Assembly: GCF_030269765.1 (NCBI RefSeq)
Contig: NZ_BSTX01000007.1
Coordinates: 62,001 to 126,000, forward strand
Origin: Actinorhabdospora filicis
GTDB taxonomy: Bacteria; Actinomycetota; Actinomycetes; Mycobacteriales; Micromonosporaceae
DNA length: 64,000 nucleotides
Reading direction: 5' to 3'
Shown: positions 34,277 to 43,276 of the stretch, one piece after another
Position numbering within the stretch: the first letter of the stretch is position 1
How the letters are laid out: every line of letters starts with the position of its first letter
Notes under the pieces: generated by a model
Told to the model about the DNA's origin: nothing
Databases searched by the model: none
Seen by the model: only the letters and a program-made list of their open reading frames with translations
Made by a program: the position numbers and the translations under genes

Positions 34277-35674
34277 CTAGACGGTGGTCTTCGTCTTGCG
34301 GAAGGTCGCCAGGGTCAGCACGGCTCCGGCGGCGGCGATGATCGCGGCGGCGATGAAGGCCACCGAGAAACCGTCGGTGAGGGCCTCCTTGTTCCCCAGT
34401 TCCCCGGCGCCGTAGGCGGCGGAGACGGCGGTGACCACGGCGAGGCCGAGGGCGGAGCCGATCTGGTAGCCGGTGTTGACGATGCCGGAGGCGAGGCCGC
34501 CCTCTTCGGGGCGGGCGGCGGAGATCGCGGTGGACAGGGAGGGGATGAAGGCCAGGGCCATGCCGAGGGCCGACAGCAGTGAGGCGGGCAGGACGTCGGC
34601 GGCGTAGGTGCCGTCGGGGCGGATGAAGGACAGCCACACCAGTCCGCCGGCCAGCAGGATCATGCCGCTGACGATCATCGTCTTCGGCCCGAAGACGGCC
34701 AGGAGCTTCGGCGCGATGGCGATCATGCCGACCATGATGAGCCCGGTCATCGGCAGCAGGGCCGCGCCGGAGGGGAAGGCGGTGTAGCCGAGGACCTGCT
34801 GGAGGTACAGGTTCAGGAAGAACCACATCGGGACCCACGCCCCGCCGAGCAGGACCTGCGCGAGGTTGGCCGAGCCGAGATTGCGGGCCCGGAAGATCGC
34901 CAGGGGCATCAGCGGGCTCTTCTTCTTCGCCTGGATGAGGACGAAGAGGGCCAGCAGGACCGCCGCGCCCAGCAGCAGTCCCCAGGTCGCGAGGTGGCCC
35001 CAGCCGACCTCGGGGGCGCGGACCACGGCGAACACGGCGGCGCCGAGGCCGAGGGTGGCGGTGAGGGCGCCGAGGACGTCGATGGAGCCGCCGGAGGCGA
35101 GCTTGCCGCCGGGCAGCCACAGCGGCAGCAGGATCAGCACCAGCAGCGCCAGGGGGATGTTGATGTAGAAGACCCACGGCCAGGACGCGTACTCGGTGAT
35201 CAGGCCGCCGAGGAAGACGCCGGCGGTGCCACCGGCGGGCGCGGCCGCGCCGTAGAAGGCGAAGGCCTTGGTGAGCTCCTTCGGGTCGTGCCCGAACAGC
35301 ATCATCAGCAGCGTCAGCGCCGAGGGGGCGATGAGGGCCGCGCCGACGCCCTGGACGCCGCGCCCGATGAGCTCGGTGGCGACGTTCCCGGCGAACCCGG
35401 CGACGAAGGAGCCGGCGGCGAGGACGGCCCAGCCGAGGCCGAAGACCCGGCGCGCGCCGAACAGGTCCGACAGCCGCCCGCCGAGCAGGAGGAGGCCGCC
35501 GAAGACGACGACGTAGGCATTGAAGACCCAGGACAGGTTCTCCTGGGTGAAGCCGAGGACCTCGCGCATCTCGGGCAGGGCCACGCCGATGATGCTGGTG
35601 TCCATGATGACGGCGAACTGCGCGAGCGCGATGAGCGAGAGGGCCCACCAGCGCCGGGGGGCGGGTTGAGACAT
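34277..35674 (-). CDS. MFS drug exporter, DHA2 family (14 TM segments)
   Basis: 465 residues with about 14 hydrophobic segments. Motif A-like sequences follow TM2 (LGGRLSDLFGARRVF), and a proline/glycine-rich motif C-like stretch AAPAGGTAGVFLGG is seen in TM5. The ADXSXIG-like start (FAVIMDTSIIGVALPEM) is typical of EmrB/QacA exporters. ATG 35674 has AAGGAG six bases upstream, embedded in a TACC-type palindrome. The promoter region 90 bases upstream carries a second palindrome in the -10/-35 spacer, so expression is probably ligand- or metal-controlled. It is not part of the siderophore cluster. Confidence 0.92.
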   Translation of the reverse strand: MSQPAPRRWWALSLIALAQFAVIMDTSIIGVALPEMREVLGFTQENLSWVFNAYVVVFGGLLLLGGRLSDLFGARRVFGLGWAVLAAGSFVAGFAGNVATELIGRGVQGVGAALIAPSALTLLMMLFGHDPKELTKAFAFYGAAAPAGGTAGVFLGGLITEYASWPWVFYINIPLALLVLILLPLWLPGGKLASGGSIDVLGALTATLGLGAAVFAVVRAPEVGWGHLATWGLLLGAAVLLALFVLIQAKKKSPLMPLAIFRARNLGSANLAQVLLGGAWVPMWFFLNLYLQQVLGYTAFPSGAALLPMTGLIMVGMIAIAPKLLAVFGPKTMIVSGMILLAGGLVWLSFIRPDGTYAADVLPASLLSALGMALAFIPSLSTAISAARPEEGGLASGIVNTGYQIGSALGLAVVTAVSAAYGAGELGNKEALTDGFSVAFIAAAIIAAAGAVLTLATFRKTKTTV

Positions 35675-35684
35675 GGTTTACTCC

Positions 35685-35701
35685 TTACCGGTAGGGGGTA
35701 T
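35685..35701 (-). promoter_or_regulatory. TACC/GGTA palindrome over the ribosome-binding site of the MFS gene
   Basis: On the minus strand it reads ATACCCCCTACCGGTAA, immediately followed by the AAGGAG-type ribosome-binding site. It shares ATACCCCC-TA with the upstream site. Confidence 0.4.
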
Positions 35702-35771
35702 CCAGTGGATGGAGTGCCCCCTGGGGTGGGCTTCCCGGAGGGGAGGCCGTGGCGGGCGGCCACGAGTGGAA

Positions 35772-35802
35772 TTTATACCCTAGGGGGGTATCAAGATGGC
35801 AA
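35772..35802 (-). promoter_or_regulatory. Putative regulated promoter of the MFS gene with an internal 17-bp dyad
   Basis: On the minus strand TTGCCA (35802-35797), 19 bases, then TATAAA (35777-35772). The dyad ATACCC-N5-GGGTAT (35775-35791) fills the spacer and touches the -10. A 19-base spacer with an internal dyad is the MerR-type layout, while the ATACCCCC/GGGTAT sequence resembles CsoR copper operators. Confidence 0.5.
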
Positions 35803-35945
35803 GGGGATGTGGCGGGGGACACAGGGCGGGGAGGAGAGTGAGGAGAAGGCCGGGAGAGGAGACGGGCGGAGACGCGGGCTGGCGGCGGGACGGGGTGAGG
35901 GCGAGAATCGGGTGGGCGGCGTGGTGGAGGGCCAGGTCGTGAAGG

Positions 35946-35973
35946 GTGTTCCCCACGGGCGTGGGGATGAGCG
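35946..35973. CRISPR. Solitary type I-E-like CRISPR repeat unit
   Basis: The 28 bases follow the actinobacterial type I-E pattern: GTGTT, then the stem CCCCACG-GG-CGTGGGG (35951-35966), then ATGAGCG. Only one copy is present. There is no second repeat at spacer distance on either side and no cas gene in the window. Confidence 0.55.
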
Positions 35974-35987
35974 CGTGAGAAAAGCGC

Positions 35988-36007
35988 GGCCGGGATGAAA
36001 CCCGGCC
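35988..36007. terminator. Short G/C-rich hairpin next to the CRISPR-like repeat
   Basis: GGCCGGG pairs with CCCGGCC across the loop ATGAAA. It could end a short transcript that contains the repeat. Confidence 0.4.
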
Positions 36008-36209
36008 ACAGCCGAGTACGGCCGTCACCACCCACCCACCCAACCGGCCGGGTCCCGGGGTCCAGGGGACGGAGTCCCTTGGAAGCCCGACCACCGCCGG
36101 GAAAAAAACTTCCACCGCACTGTCGATTCCCGTAGACCCTCTTCGTGTAGCCGGTGAACCACTCCGACCCGCTCACCGACCCGCTCACCGACCCACCCAG
36201 GGAGTCACC

Positions 36210-36544
36210 GTGAAGTACCTCCTCGCCATGTACCACCCCGAGGGCCCCACCCCCGAGCCCGAGGCGCTCGACGTGATCATGCGTCGGCTGGGCGAGCTCG
36301 AAGACGAGATCCGCGCCCAGGACGGCTGGATCTTCGGTTCGGGCCTGCATCCCGCGTCCAGCGCGACCGTTCTGCGCGCTCGTGACGGCGGGGTCGTCAT
36401 GACCGACGGGCCCTACATCGAGGGCAAGGAGCACCTGGGCGGTTTCAGCATCGTCGAGGCGCCGGACCTGGACGTGGCGCTGGACTGGGCGCGCCGCCAG
36501 GCCGAGATCACCGGCCTGCCCATCGAGGTCAGGCCCTTCTTCGG

Positions 36545-36548
<4 letters not shown>
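36210..36548 (+). CDS. YCII/DGPF-domain protein, partner of ECF42 sigma factor
   Basis: 112 residues with the family features KYLLAMYHPEG at the N-terminus and the MTDGPYIEGKEHLGGF motif (the DGPF-type motif). Such proteins are almost always encoded next to ECF42-group sigma factors, as here. Their biochemical role is unsettled; YCII folds resemble dimeric ferredoxin-like enzymes. GTG 36210 has GGGAG five bases upstream. The stop overlaps the sigma gene (ATGA). Confidence 0.9.
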
Positions 36549-37825
<1,277 letters not shown>

Positions 37826-38089
37826 TCGCCTCGGTCAGCGCGGCCACGTCCACCGGCCCCGACTCCAGGCCCACCCGCAGCTCGAAGGCCGCGCGGGTGC
37901 CCGGGTCGGTGCCGGGATGGGTGATCCGCCACTGCTCGGCCAGGTCGTCGTGGCGGCCACCGCCGTCCACGATGGACAGCGAGGCGCCCAGGGCGCGCGC
38001 TTCGAGGAGATCGGCGGCGGCCGTCCCGATGCGGGTCACGTCCTTGGCCGTGCCGTAGAGGCCGATGATGATCTCGTACACGAAAGCTC

Positions 38090-38212
38090 CTAGTCGTCGG
38101 CGAGCCGCGGGCGCGGACCGTGCCGCCGTCGGCCCGCCATCGTGAAATACCCGCGCGGGACGCCCGCCACACCGCCACCGATCACCGTGAGAGGTCCCCG
38201 TTCGGTGATCAT
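38090..38212 (-). CDS. Possible 40-residue basic peptide
   Basis: An ATG at 38212 opens 40 codons (start MITERGPLTVIGGG, end RPRLADD) to a TAG that lies at the ribosome-binding site of the 111-residue gene. About three quarters of third positions are G or C, slightly lower than for neighbouring genes. There is no homology that I recognise and no clear ribosome-binding site. It may be a leader peptide or chance. Confidence 0.3.
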   Translation of the reverse strand: MITERGPLTVIGGGVAGVPRGYFTMAGRRRHGPRPRLADD

Positions 38213-38221
38213 GGCGCAAGA

Positions 38222-38668
38222 TTAGTGCGCCGTCGCCTCCCCCGGTACCCGGAGCGGATCGGCGGTGCCTCGCCGGACCGTCCCGTTGCAGCGCAGGATC
38301 CGCCCGGCCGCCAGGCGCGAACCGCGCCACAGCCCGTATGTGCGCACCGCCGCCATCCCGTACCGGCTGCACGACGGGGTGAACCGGCACCGGTAGGGCA
38401 GCCGTGGCGAGAGGAACCGCTGGTAGAAGCGGATCGCCCACACGCCCAGGAGGCGCGGCGACCACGGGCGCAGCGGGCGGGCGGTGGCGGGGAGGACGTC
38501 CAGCGCCATCGCCCGCATCACCCGGTGGACCGCGCCTTCATCCTGCTGCGGTTCCTCATGCGGGGGACGCTTTCGCTTCGACGACGACGAGCCGCCGCAC
38601 CCGGCGGTGGAGCAGTCGCCGCTGCAATCATCGGGCAGGTAGGCGCAATCCGGCAGGTCGCAGTCCAT
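38222..38668 (-). CDS. yidD: Membrane protein insertion efficiency factor YidD with Cys-rich N-terminus
   Basis: 148 residues. The YidD core (about 72-135) has FYQRFLSPRLPYRCRFTPSCSRYG and RGSRLAAGRILRCN. Before it lie about 70 extra residues that start MDCDLPDCAYLPDDCSGDC, with six cysteines, then a charged linker. YidD helps insert membrane proteins and normally sits between rnpA and yidC. Here it is alone, so this is probably a second, stand-alone copy. Only 32 bases separate it from the upstream EamA gene. Confidence 0.88.
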   Translation of the reverse strand: MDCDLPDCAYLPDDCSGDCSTAGCGGSSSSKRKRPPHEEPQQDEGAVHRVMRAMALDVLPATARPLRPWSPRLLGVWAIRFYQRFLSPRLPYRCRFTPSCSRYGMAAVRTYGLWRGSRLAAGRILRCNGTVRRGTADPLRVPGEATAH

Positions 38669-38700
38669 TTCAAGACGATAGGTCGCCCACGCTCGCCAGG

Positions 38701-39615
38701 TCAGGTCCCGGCGGGCACCTTCGCGGGCACCTTCGGCCTGGACCGCGCGACCGCCACGCCCGCCAGGCACACCACGCCGCCCACGAGGGTCAGCCACGCC
38801 GGGACCTCGCCCAGCAGCAGCCACGACATCAGCACCACCAGCGCCGGGGCGGCGTAGGTCGTGGCGCCCAGCTTCCCGGCCGTGGTCCGCCGCAGCGCGT
38901 AGCTGAAGGTGATGAACGCCAGGGCCGTCGGGAACACGCCCAGGTAGGCCACGCTCAGCGTCGCGCCCAGCGGCGCGGTCTGGACGTCGTCGATCAGGTT
39001 CGGCGTGAACGGCAGGGTCGCCACCGTCCCCACCACGCAGCTCCACGTGGTCACCTGCACCGCCGAGGCGTGCTTGAGAGCGGGCTTCTGCGAGACCACC
39101 CCGATGGCATAGGCCACCGCCGCCAGCAGGCACAGCACGACCCCCAGCACCGACGACGACCCGCCCGAAGACATCGACACGCCCACGATGATCGCGCCCG
39201 CGAACGACACGGCCATGCCCGCCATGAGCCGCGACGGGAAGCCCTCCTTCAGCAGCCAGCCGCCCAGCAGCGCGATCAGGATCGGGCCGATGTTCACCAC
39301 CATCGCCGCGGTGCCCGCGTCCACCTCGCGCTCGCCCCAGTTCAGCATCACCATGTACCCGCCGAACCACAGGAGGCCGGAGATGACGATCCCCGGCCAC
39401 GCCTGCTTCGGCGGCCATTTCGAGCGCGTCACCAGCGCGATCACCAGCAGCACCACCGAGCCGGCCAGCAGCCGGCCGAGCGCCATCGCGCCGGGGGAGA
39501 AGTGCTCGCCGGCGCTGCGGATCGCCACGAAGGCCGAGGCCCAGCACAGGACGGTGAAGGAGATGGCCAGGACGGCCCGGCGATCCAGGCCGGTGGCCGG
39601 GGGATTGCTGCTCAT
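38701..39615 (-). CDS. EamA/DMT-family transporter (10 TM)
   Basis: 304 residues with about ten hydrophobic segments in two EamA repeats (about 15-145 and 160-295). Typical elements are CWASAFVAIRSAG in the first segment and LGEVPAWLTLVGGVVCLAGV at the end. These are usually exporters of amino acids or metabolites; the substrate is unknown. It precedes yidD in the same direction and is probably co-transcribed. Confidence 0.9.
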   Translation of the reverse strand: MSSNPPATGLDRRAVLAISFTVLCWASAFVAIRSAGEHFSPGAMALGRLLAGSVVLLVIALVTRSKWPPKQAWPGIVISGLLWFGGYMVMLNWGEREVDAGTAAMVVNIGPILIALLGGWLLKEGFPSRLMAGMAVSFAGAIIVGVSMSSGGSSSVLGVVLCLLAAVAYAIGVVSQKPALKHASAVQVTTWSCVVGTVATLPFTPNLIDDVQTAPLGATLSVAYLGVFPTALAFITFSYALRRTTAGKLGATTYAAPALVVLMSWLLLGEVPAWLTLVGGVVCLAGVAVARSRPKVPAKVPAGT

Positions 39616-39667
39616 GACGGGAAACCTATGGCCGTGACCTTTCGGCGAATACCGAATATGGCCTGGG

Positions 39668-40144
39668 TCACACCGCCAGTGCGCAGAAGACCAGGATCGT
39701 CGCGGCGATGCCGGCCAGCGTGCGCACGGTGTGCAGGCGGTTCCACGGCTTCTCGAACACCCCGCGCATCTCGGCCAGCGCGGCCTCGTCGGCGGTGTAC
39801 GGGTCGAAGGCGTCCAGGCGGTTGTTCAGCGGGACGTTCCCGCCCGCGGTGACGAAGAACAGGCCGACGACGTACAGCGCGGCGGCGGCCACCAGCAGCC
39901 AGAAACCGTCGGTCCCGGCGGCCATGATCGCGGCGACGACGACGAGGATCGCCGAGCCCACGAAGGTCAGCAGGAAGACCGGGTTGAGGATCTTGCGGTT
40001 GATGGAGTGCATCGCCTTGAGGTAGTCGGCGTCCGACAACGCGTGCAGCCCCGGGTTCACCGCGACGGAGAACCCGAAGAAGACCCCGGAGATGAGGGCG
40101 CCGGTGACGCCGGCGGCGATGGTGACGATGTCGGCGGCGTTCAT
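39668..40144 (-). CDS. DUF1772 (anthrone oxygenase-like) membrane protein
   Basis: 158 residues with four membrane segments (about 5-27, 55-75, 80-100 and 138-156). The family motifs GVFFGFSVAVNPGL, NRKILNPVF and VPLNNRLD are present. Members include anthrone oxygenases, but most are uncharacterised. It runs codirectionally between the OsmC terminator and the EamA gene. Confidence 0.85.
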   Translation of the reverse strand: MNAADIVTIAAGVTGALISGVFFGFSVAVNPGLHALSDADYLKAMHSINRKILNPVFLLTFVGSAILVVVAAIMAAGTDGFWLLVAAAALYVVGLFFVTAGGNVPLNNRLDAFDPYTADEAALAEMRGVFEKPWNRLHTVRTLAGIAATILVFCALAV

Positions 40145-40165
40145 GCCAGCTGCTCCAAAAGGGAT

Positions 40166-40198
40166 CGACGGCCCGGGAGAAGTCCCCGGGCCGTCGAA
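40166..40198 (-). terminator. Hairpin terminator after the OsmC gene
   Basis: A perfect 13-bp stem (40166-40178 with 40186-40198) has a 7-base loop, about 28 bases past the OsmC stop. Confidence 0.75.
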
Positions 40199-40226
40199 GG
40201 TACTACCGGGCCGTACCCGGACGCGA

Positions 40227-40655
40227 CTACTTGAGGGTCGCGGTGATCGTGATCGGCGTGGCGGCCAGCGCCTTGCTCACCGGGCAGCCCTCCTTGGCGG
40301 CCTGCGCGGCGGCCTGGAAGTCCTCCTCGGAGATGCCGGGGATCTCGGCGACCACGCTCAGCGCGATGCCGGTGATGCCCGTACCCGGCACGAAGGTCAC
40401 CTCGGCGGTGGTCTCCAGAGCGGTGGGCGGCGTGCCGGCCTTGGTGAGCCCGGCGGAGAAGGCCATCGAGAAGCAGGACGAGTGCGCGGCCGCGATGAGC
40501 TCCTCGGGCGAGGTCAGGCCATTGGCCTCGGTGGCGCGCGAAGCCCACGTGACATCGGTGGAGGCCAGGTTCGAGCTGTCGAAGTGGACGACGCCCGAGC
40601 CTTCGAGGAGGGTGCCCGTCCAGTTGGTGTGCGCGGTGCGGACCGTTCCGGCCAT
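40227..40655 (-). CDS. OsmC/Ohr-family peroxiredoxin
   Basis: 142 residues with the two redox cysteines in AAHSSCFSMAFS and EGCPVSKAL, spaced as in OsmC-type enzymes. It reduces organic hydroperoxides using a dithiol. The start MAGTVRTAHTNW at 40655 is chosen because the ribosome-binding site AAGGAG lies just upstream and homology begins there. Confidence 0.9.
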   Translation of the reverse strand: MAGTVRTAHTNWTGTLLEGSGVVHFDSSNLASTDVTWASRATEANGLTSPEELIAAAHSSCFSMAFSAGLTKAGTPPTALETTAEVTFVPGTGITGIALSVVAEIPGISEEDFQAAAQAAKEGCPVSKALAATPITITATLK

Positions 40656-40835
40656 GCGAGAACTCCTTAGCAAAGGTGTGTGTCGCCTTCGACCTTAGGC
40701 GGTCCCCGATGAGCCGGAGCCGGATACACCACCGAGGACGACGATTCTCACTTCCCCTGAAGCGGACCCACCGGCCGCCGTCGTCTCCCGTCATGCGGGG
40801 GTCTCGCCCGGCGGGCCGTGATGCATGATCCACGC

Positions 40836-41195
40836 ATGAGCGACGCGGACGACTGGTACGTGCTGGTGGAACGGACACAGAGCGAGGAGCGGGTCCTCAT
40901 GCCCCCGATCCATGTGCCGGAGGGGCGTGCGGCGGCGATCGAGATCGCCCGGGAGTTCTGCCGCACCAAGGGCGTCCGCGCCCGAGAGGACGGCAAGAAC
41001 AGCGGCCGCCAGATCTACCGGACCGGTGAGACGAGCTGGCTGGTCGCGGTCCAGACGCCCTATGTCTCCCTGGATGGGAAGACGATCTTCCACTCGGACA
41101 ATCACCTGCGCGTCGAGGTGGCCCGGCTGGAGGCCGTCGTGGAGGAGGACCCGATGGAGATCCCGAAGAAGAAGGGCCTCTTCGGCCGGGGCTGA
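40836..41195 (+). CDS. Conserved hypothetical protein, 119 residues
   Basis: It begins MSDADDWYVLVERTQSEE and ends IPKKKGLFGRG; soluble, mixed alpha/beta by eye. The family is not recognised. ATG 40836 is preferred to an ATG six codons upstream. A strong bidirectional terminator follows. Confidence 0.65.
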   Translation: MSDADDWYVLVERTQSEERVLMPPIHVPEGRAAAIEIAREFCRTKGVRAREDGKNSGRQIYRTGETSWLVAVQTPYVSLDGKTIFHSDNHLRVEVARLEAVVEEDPMEIPKKKGLFGRG

Positions 41196-41201
41196 CGGCG
41201 A

Positions 41202-41227
41202 AGGGGCGGGCCTTCGGGCCCGCCCCT
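41202..41227. terminator. Bidirectional terminator with TTCG tetraloop
   Basis: An 11-bp stem (41202-41212 with 41217-41227) is closed by the extra-stable TTCG loop. It lies between the convergent gene ends at 41195 and 41245. Confidence 0.85.
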
Positions 41228-41244
41228 CATCGTTGCCGCGCCCG

Positions 41245-42885
41245 TCAGGTGGAGCTCACGGTCTCCACGACGGTCTTCTCGTCCTCCTCGGGCTTCTTCT
41301 CGTCACCCTCGTCGGCGAAGTAGTCGTCCGGCCGAGTCGCATCCACCCCATCAGCGACCTTCCCGACCCGAAGCACCAGCGTCACCAGAGCAGCAACCCC
41401 AAGGTTCACCACCACCGCCACCAGTCCGACATAGATCGTCATCTTGGTGTCCAGCCCCCACTTCTCCAGCGGGAAGGCCGATCCGGCGAAGTGCTGCTTC
41501 CCCGTCACCGGGTTGCCGATCAGCCACAGCATCCACATCCCCAGCCCCATCCCCGCGATCCACCCGGCCACCAGGCCGCCCTTGTGGAACCAGCGGGTGT
41601 ACAGCCCCAGGCCCACCGAGGGCAGGGTCTGGAGGATGATCACGCCGCCGATGAGCTGGAGGTCGATGGAGAACTGCGGGTCCAGCAGCAGGATGCACAG
41701 GACGGCGCCGAACTTGACGACCAGGGACACGATCTTGCTGACCGAGGCCTCCTGCTTCGGGCTGGCGTCCTTGCGGATGTACTCCTTGTAGATGTTGCGG
41801 GTGAACAGGTTCGCCGCGGCGATGGACATGATGGCGGCGGGCACGAGGGCGCCGATGCCGATCGCGGCGAAGGCCACGCCGGTGAACCAGTCGGGGAACA
41901 TCGAGTCGAACAGCTGCGGGACGATGGTGTTCTTGTCGGTCCCGATCGGCTTGGTCCCGGCGGCCAGGGCCATGAGGCCGAGCAGGGCGATGAGGCCGAG
42001 CAGCAGCGAGTAGGCCGGGAGCGCCGACATGTTCCGCTTGATGACGCCCCGGTTCTTCGAGGCCAGCAGGCCGGTCACCGAGTGCGGGTAGAGGAACAGC
42101 GCCAGCGCCGAGCCGAAGGCCAGGGTGACGTACTGGAGCTGGTTGTTGGCGTTGAGCAGGAGGCCGTCGGCGGGGCTCTTGGTCCCCTCGAAGACGACCT
42201 GCGCCTTGTCGAAGATGGCGCCCCAGCCGCCGATCTGGGAGGGGATGATCAGGATCGCCGCGAAGATCACCACGTAGATGAGGGTGTCCTTGACGAAGGC
42301 GATCAGCGCCGGGGCGCGCAGGCCGGACTGGTAGGTGTAGGCGGCCAGGATCGCGAAGGCGATGATGATCGGCAGGTTCAGGGTGACGCCGCCGAGCTTG
42401 AGGTCCCAGGTCACGCCCATCGATTTCAGCACCGATTCGATGCCGACGAGCTGGAGGGCGATGTAGGGCATGGTCGCCACGATGCCGGTGATGGCGACCA
42501 GCAGGGCCAGGATCGGGGAGCCGAACCGGGCGCGCACGAAGTCGGCCGGGGTCACGAATCCGTGCCGGTGGCTGACCGACCACAGCCGGATCAGGACCAG
42601 GAACAGCATCGGGTACACCACGATCGTGTAAGGCACCGCGTAGAAACCGAGCGCGCCGGCGCCGAACACCAGTGCGGGAACCGCGACGAAGGTGTAGGCG
42701 GTGTAGAGATCGCCGCCGATCAGGAACCAGGTGATCCAGCCGCCGAAGTTGCGGCCGCCCAGTCCCCATTCGTCGAGGTGTTCCATGGTTCCGGGGCGGC
42801 GCCAGCGAGAGGCGACGAATCCGATGGCCGAGACGCCGACGAACAAGAGGGCGAAGACGATCAGTTCGGTCCACTGGGTCTTCAT
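41245..42885 (-). CDS. Sodium:solute symporter (SSS family, monocarboxylate/acetate type)
   Basis: 546 residues with about 13 membrane segments. Characteristic stretches are WGLGGRNFGGWITWFLIGGDLYTAYTF, GFVTPADFVRARFGSP and MSIAAANLFTRNIYKEYI. The acidic tail has about 30 residues. This layout fits actinobacterial MctC/ActP-like carriers for pyruvate, acetate or propionate. ATG 42885 overlaps the stop of a DUF3311 gene, and that pairing is typical of the subfamily. Confidence 0.9.
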   Translation of the reverse strand: MKTQWTELIVFALLFVGVSAIGFVASRWRRPGTMEHLDEWGLGGRNFGGWITWFLIGGDLYTAYTFVAVPALVFGAGALGFYAVPYTIVVYPMLFLVLIRLWSVSHRHGFVTPADFVRARFGSPILALLVAITGIVATMPYIALQLVGIESVLKSMGVTWDLKLGGVTLNLPIIIAFAILAAYTYQSGLRAPALIAFVKDTLIYVVIFAAILIIPSQIGGWGAIFDKAQVVFEGTKSPADGLLLNANNQLQYVTLAFGSALALFLYPHSVTGLLASKNRGVIKRNMSALPAYSLLLGLIALLGLMALAAGTKPIGTDKNTIVPQLFDSMFPDWFTGVAFAAIGIGALVPAAIMSIAAANLFTRNIYKEYIRKDASPKQEASVSKIVSLVVKFGAVLCILLLDPQFSIDLQLIGGVIILQTLPSVGLGLYTRWFHKGGLVAGWIAGMGLGMWMLWLIGNPVTGKQHFAGSAFPLEKWGLDTKMTIYVGLVAVVVNLGVAALVTLVLRVGKVADGVDATRPDDYFADEGDEKKPEEDEKTVVETVSST

Positions 42886-43136
42886 GATTCGCCGCCCTTC
42901 TTCTTCGTCATGAGGTAGACGACGCTGGTGGCGGCGACGCCGACGCCGATGAAGGCCAGCTGGAGCCAATAGAACAGCGGGAATCCGAAGAGGCGCGGCT
43001 CATCGCTGTTGTAGATGAACGGCAGGAGGGGAAGGGCCACCGGAATGATGAGAAGCCAGTTCCACCCGCTGCGGTCCGATCGCCCGGATGTGGTGGGACC
43101 GGCAGTAGGGGGAGGAGTCCGTTCGGGGGCGGTCAA
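42882..43136 (-). CDS. DUF3311 small membrane protein, partner of the SSS symporter
   Basis: 84 residues with two hydrophobic segments (about 25-45 and 53-73), a FIYNSDEPRLFGFPLFYW connector and the Lys-rich end MTKKKGGES. It starts at TTG 43136 with GGAG eight bases upstream. It is translated with the symporter (ATGA) and is probably its accessory subunit. Confidence 0.88.
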   Translation of the reverse strand: MTAPERTPPPTAGPTTSGRSDRSGWNWLLIIPVALPLLPFIYNSDEPRLFGFPLFYWLQLAFIGVGVAATSVVYLMTKKKGGES

Positions 43137-43276
43137 CGCCGGTTCTCCAATCAGGAGGGAACGCTGAATGAGCGGCTGTGATCGGCATCACGGCCGGAAT
43201 CGTGCGCGAGCCTAGCAGAATCCACGCGCGATTTCGCCGGTCGACTTTTCACCCCGGAATCGATAGGGTCGCCCGC

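Larger units (their letters stand above)
35675..36209. other. 535-base region with operators, an orphan CRISPR-like repeat and a hairpin; no gene
   Basis: No frame shows normal codon bias. Minus-strand frames read as HARGE or PTPVGNT peptides across the CRISPR-like repeat, a usual artefact of such repeats. The middle (about 35800-35940) is purine-rich on the plus strand. Confidence 0.6.

Noticed and set aside
34277..35674. MFS exporter as the siderophore exporter
   Set aside because: It is 20 kb from the siderophore operon, has no iron box, and carries a different type of operator.
35780..36434. Minus-strand frames with HARGE and PTPVGNT peptides
   Set aside because: These peptides are the usual false translation of a CRISPR-type repeat and have no gene-like codon use.
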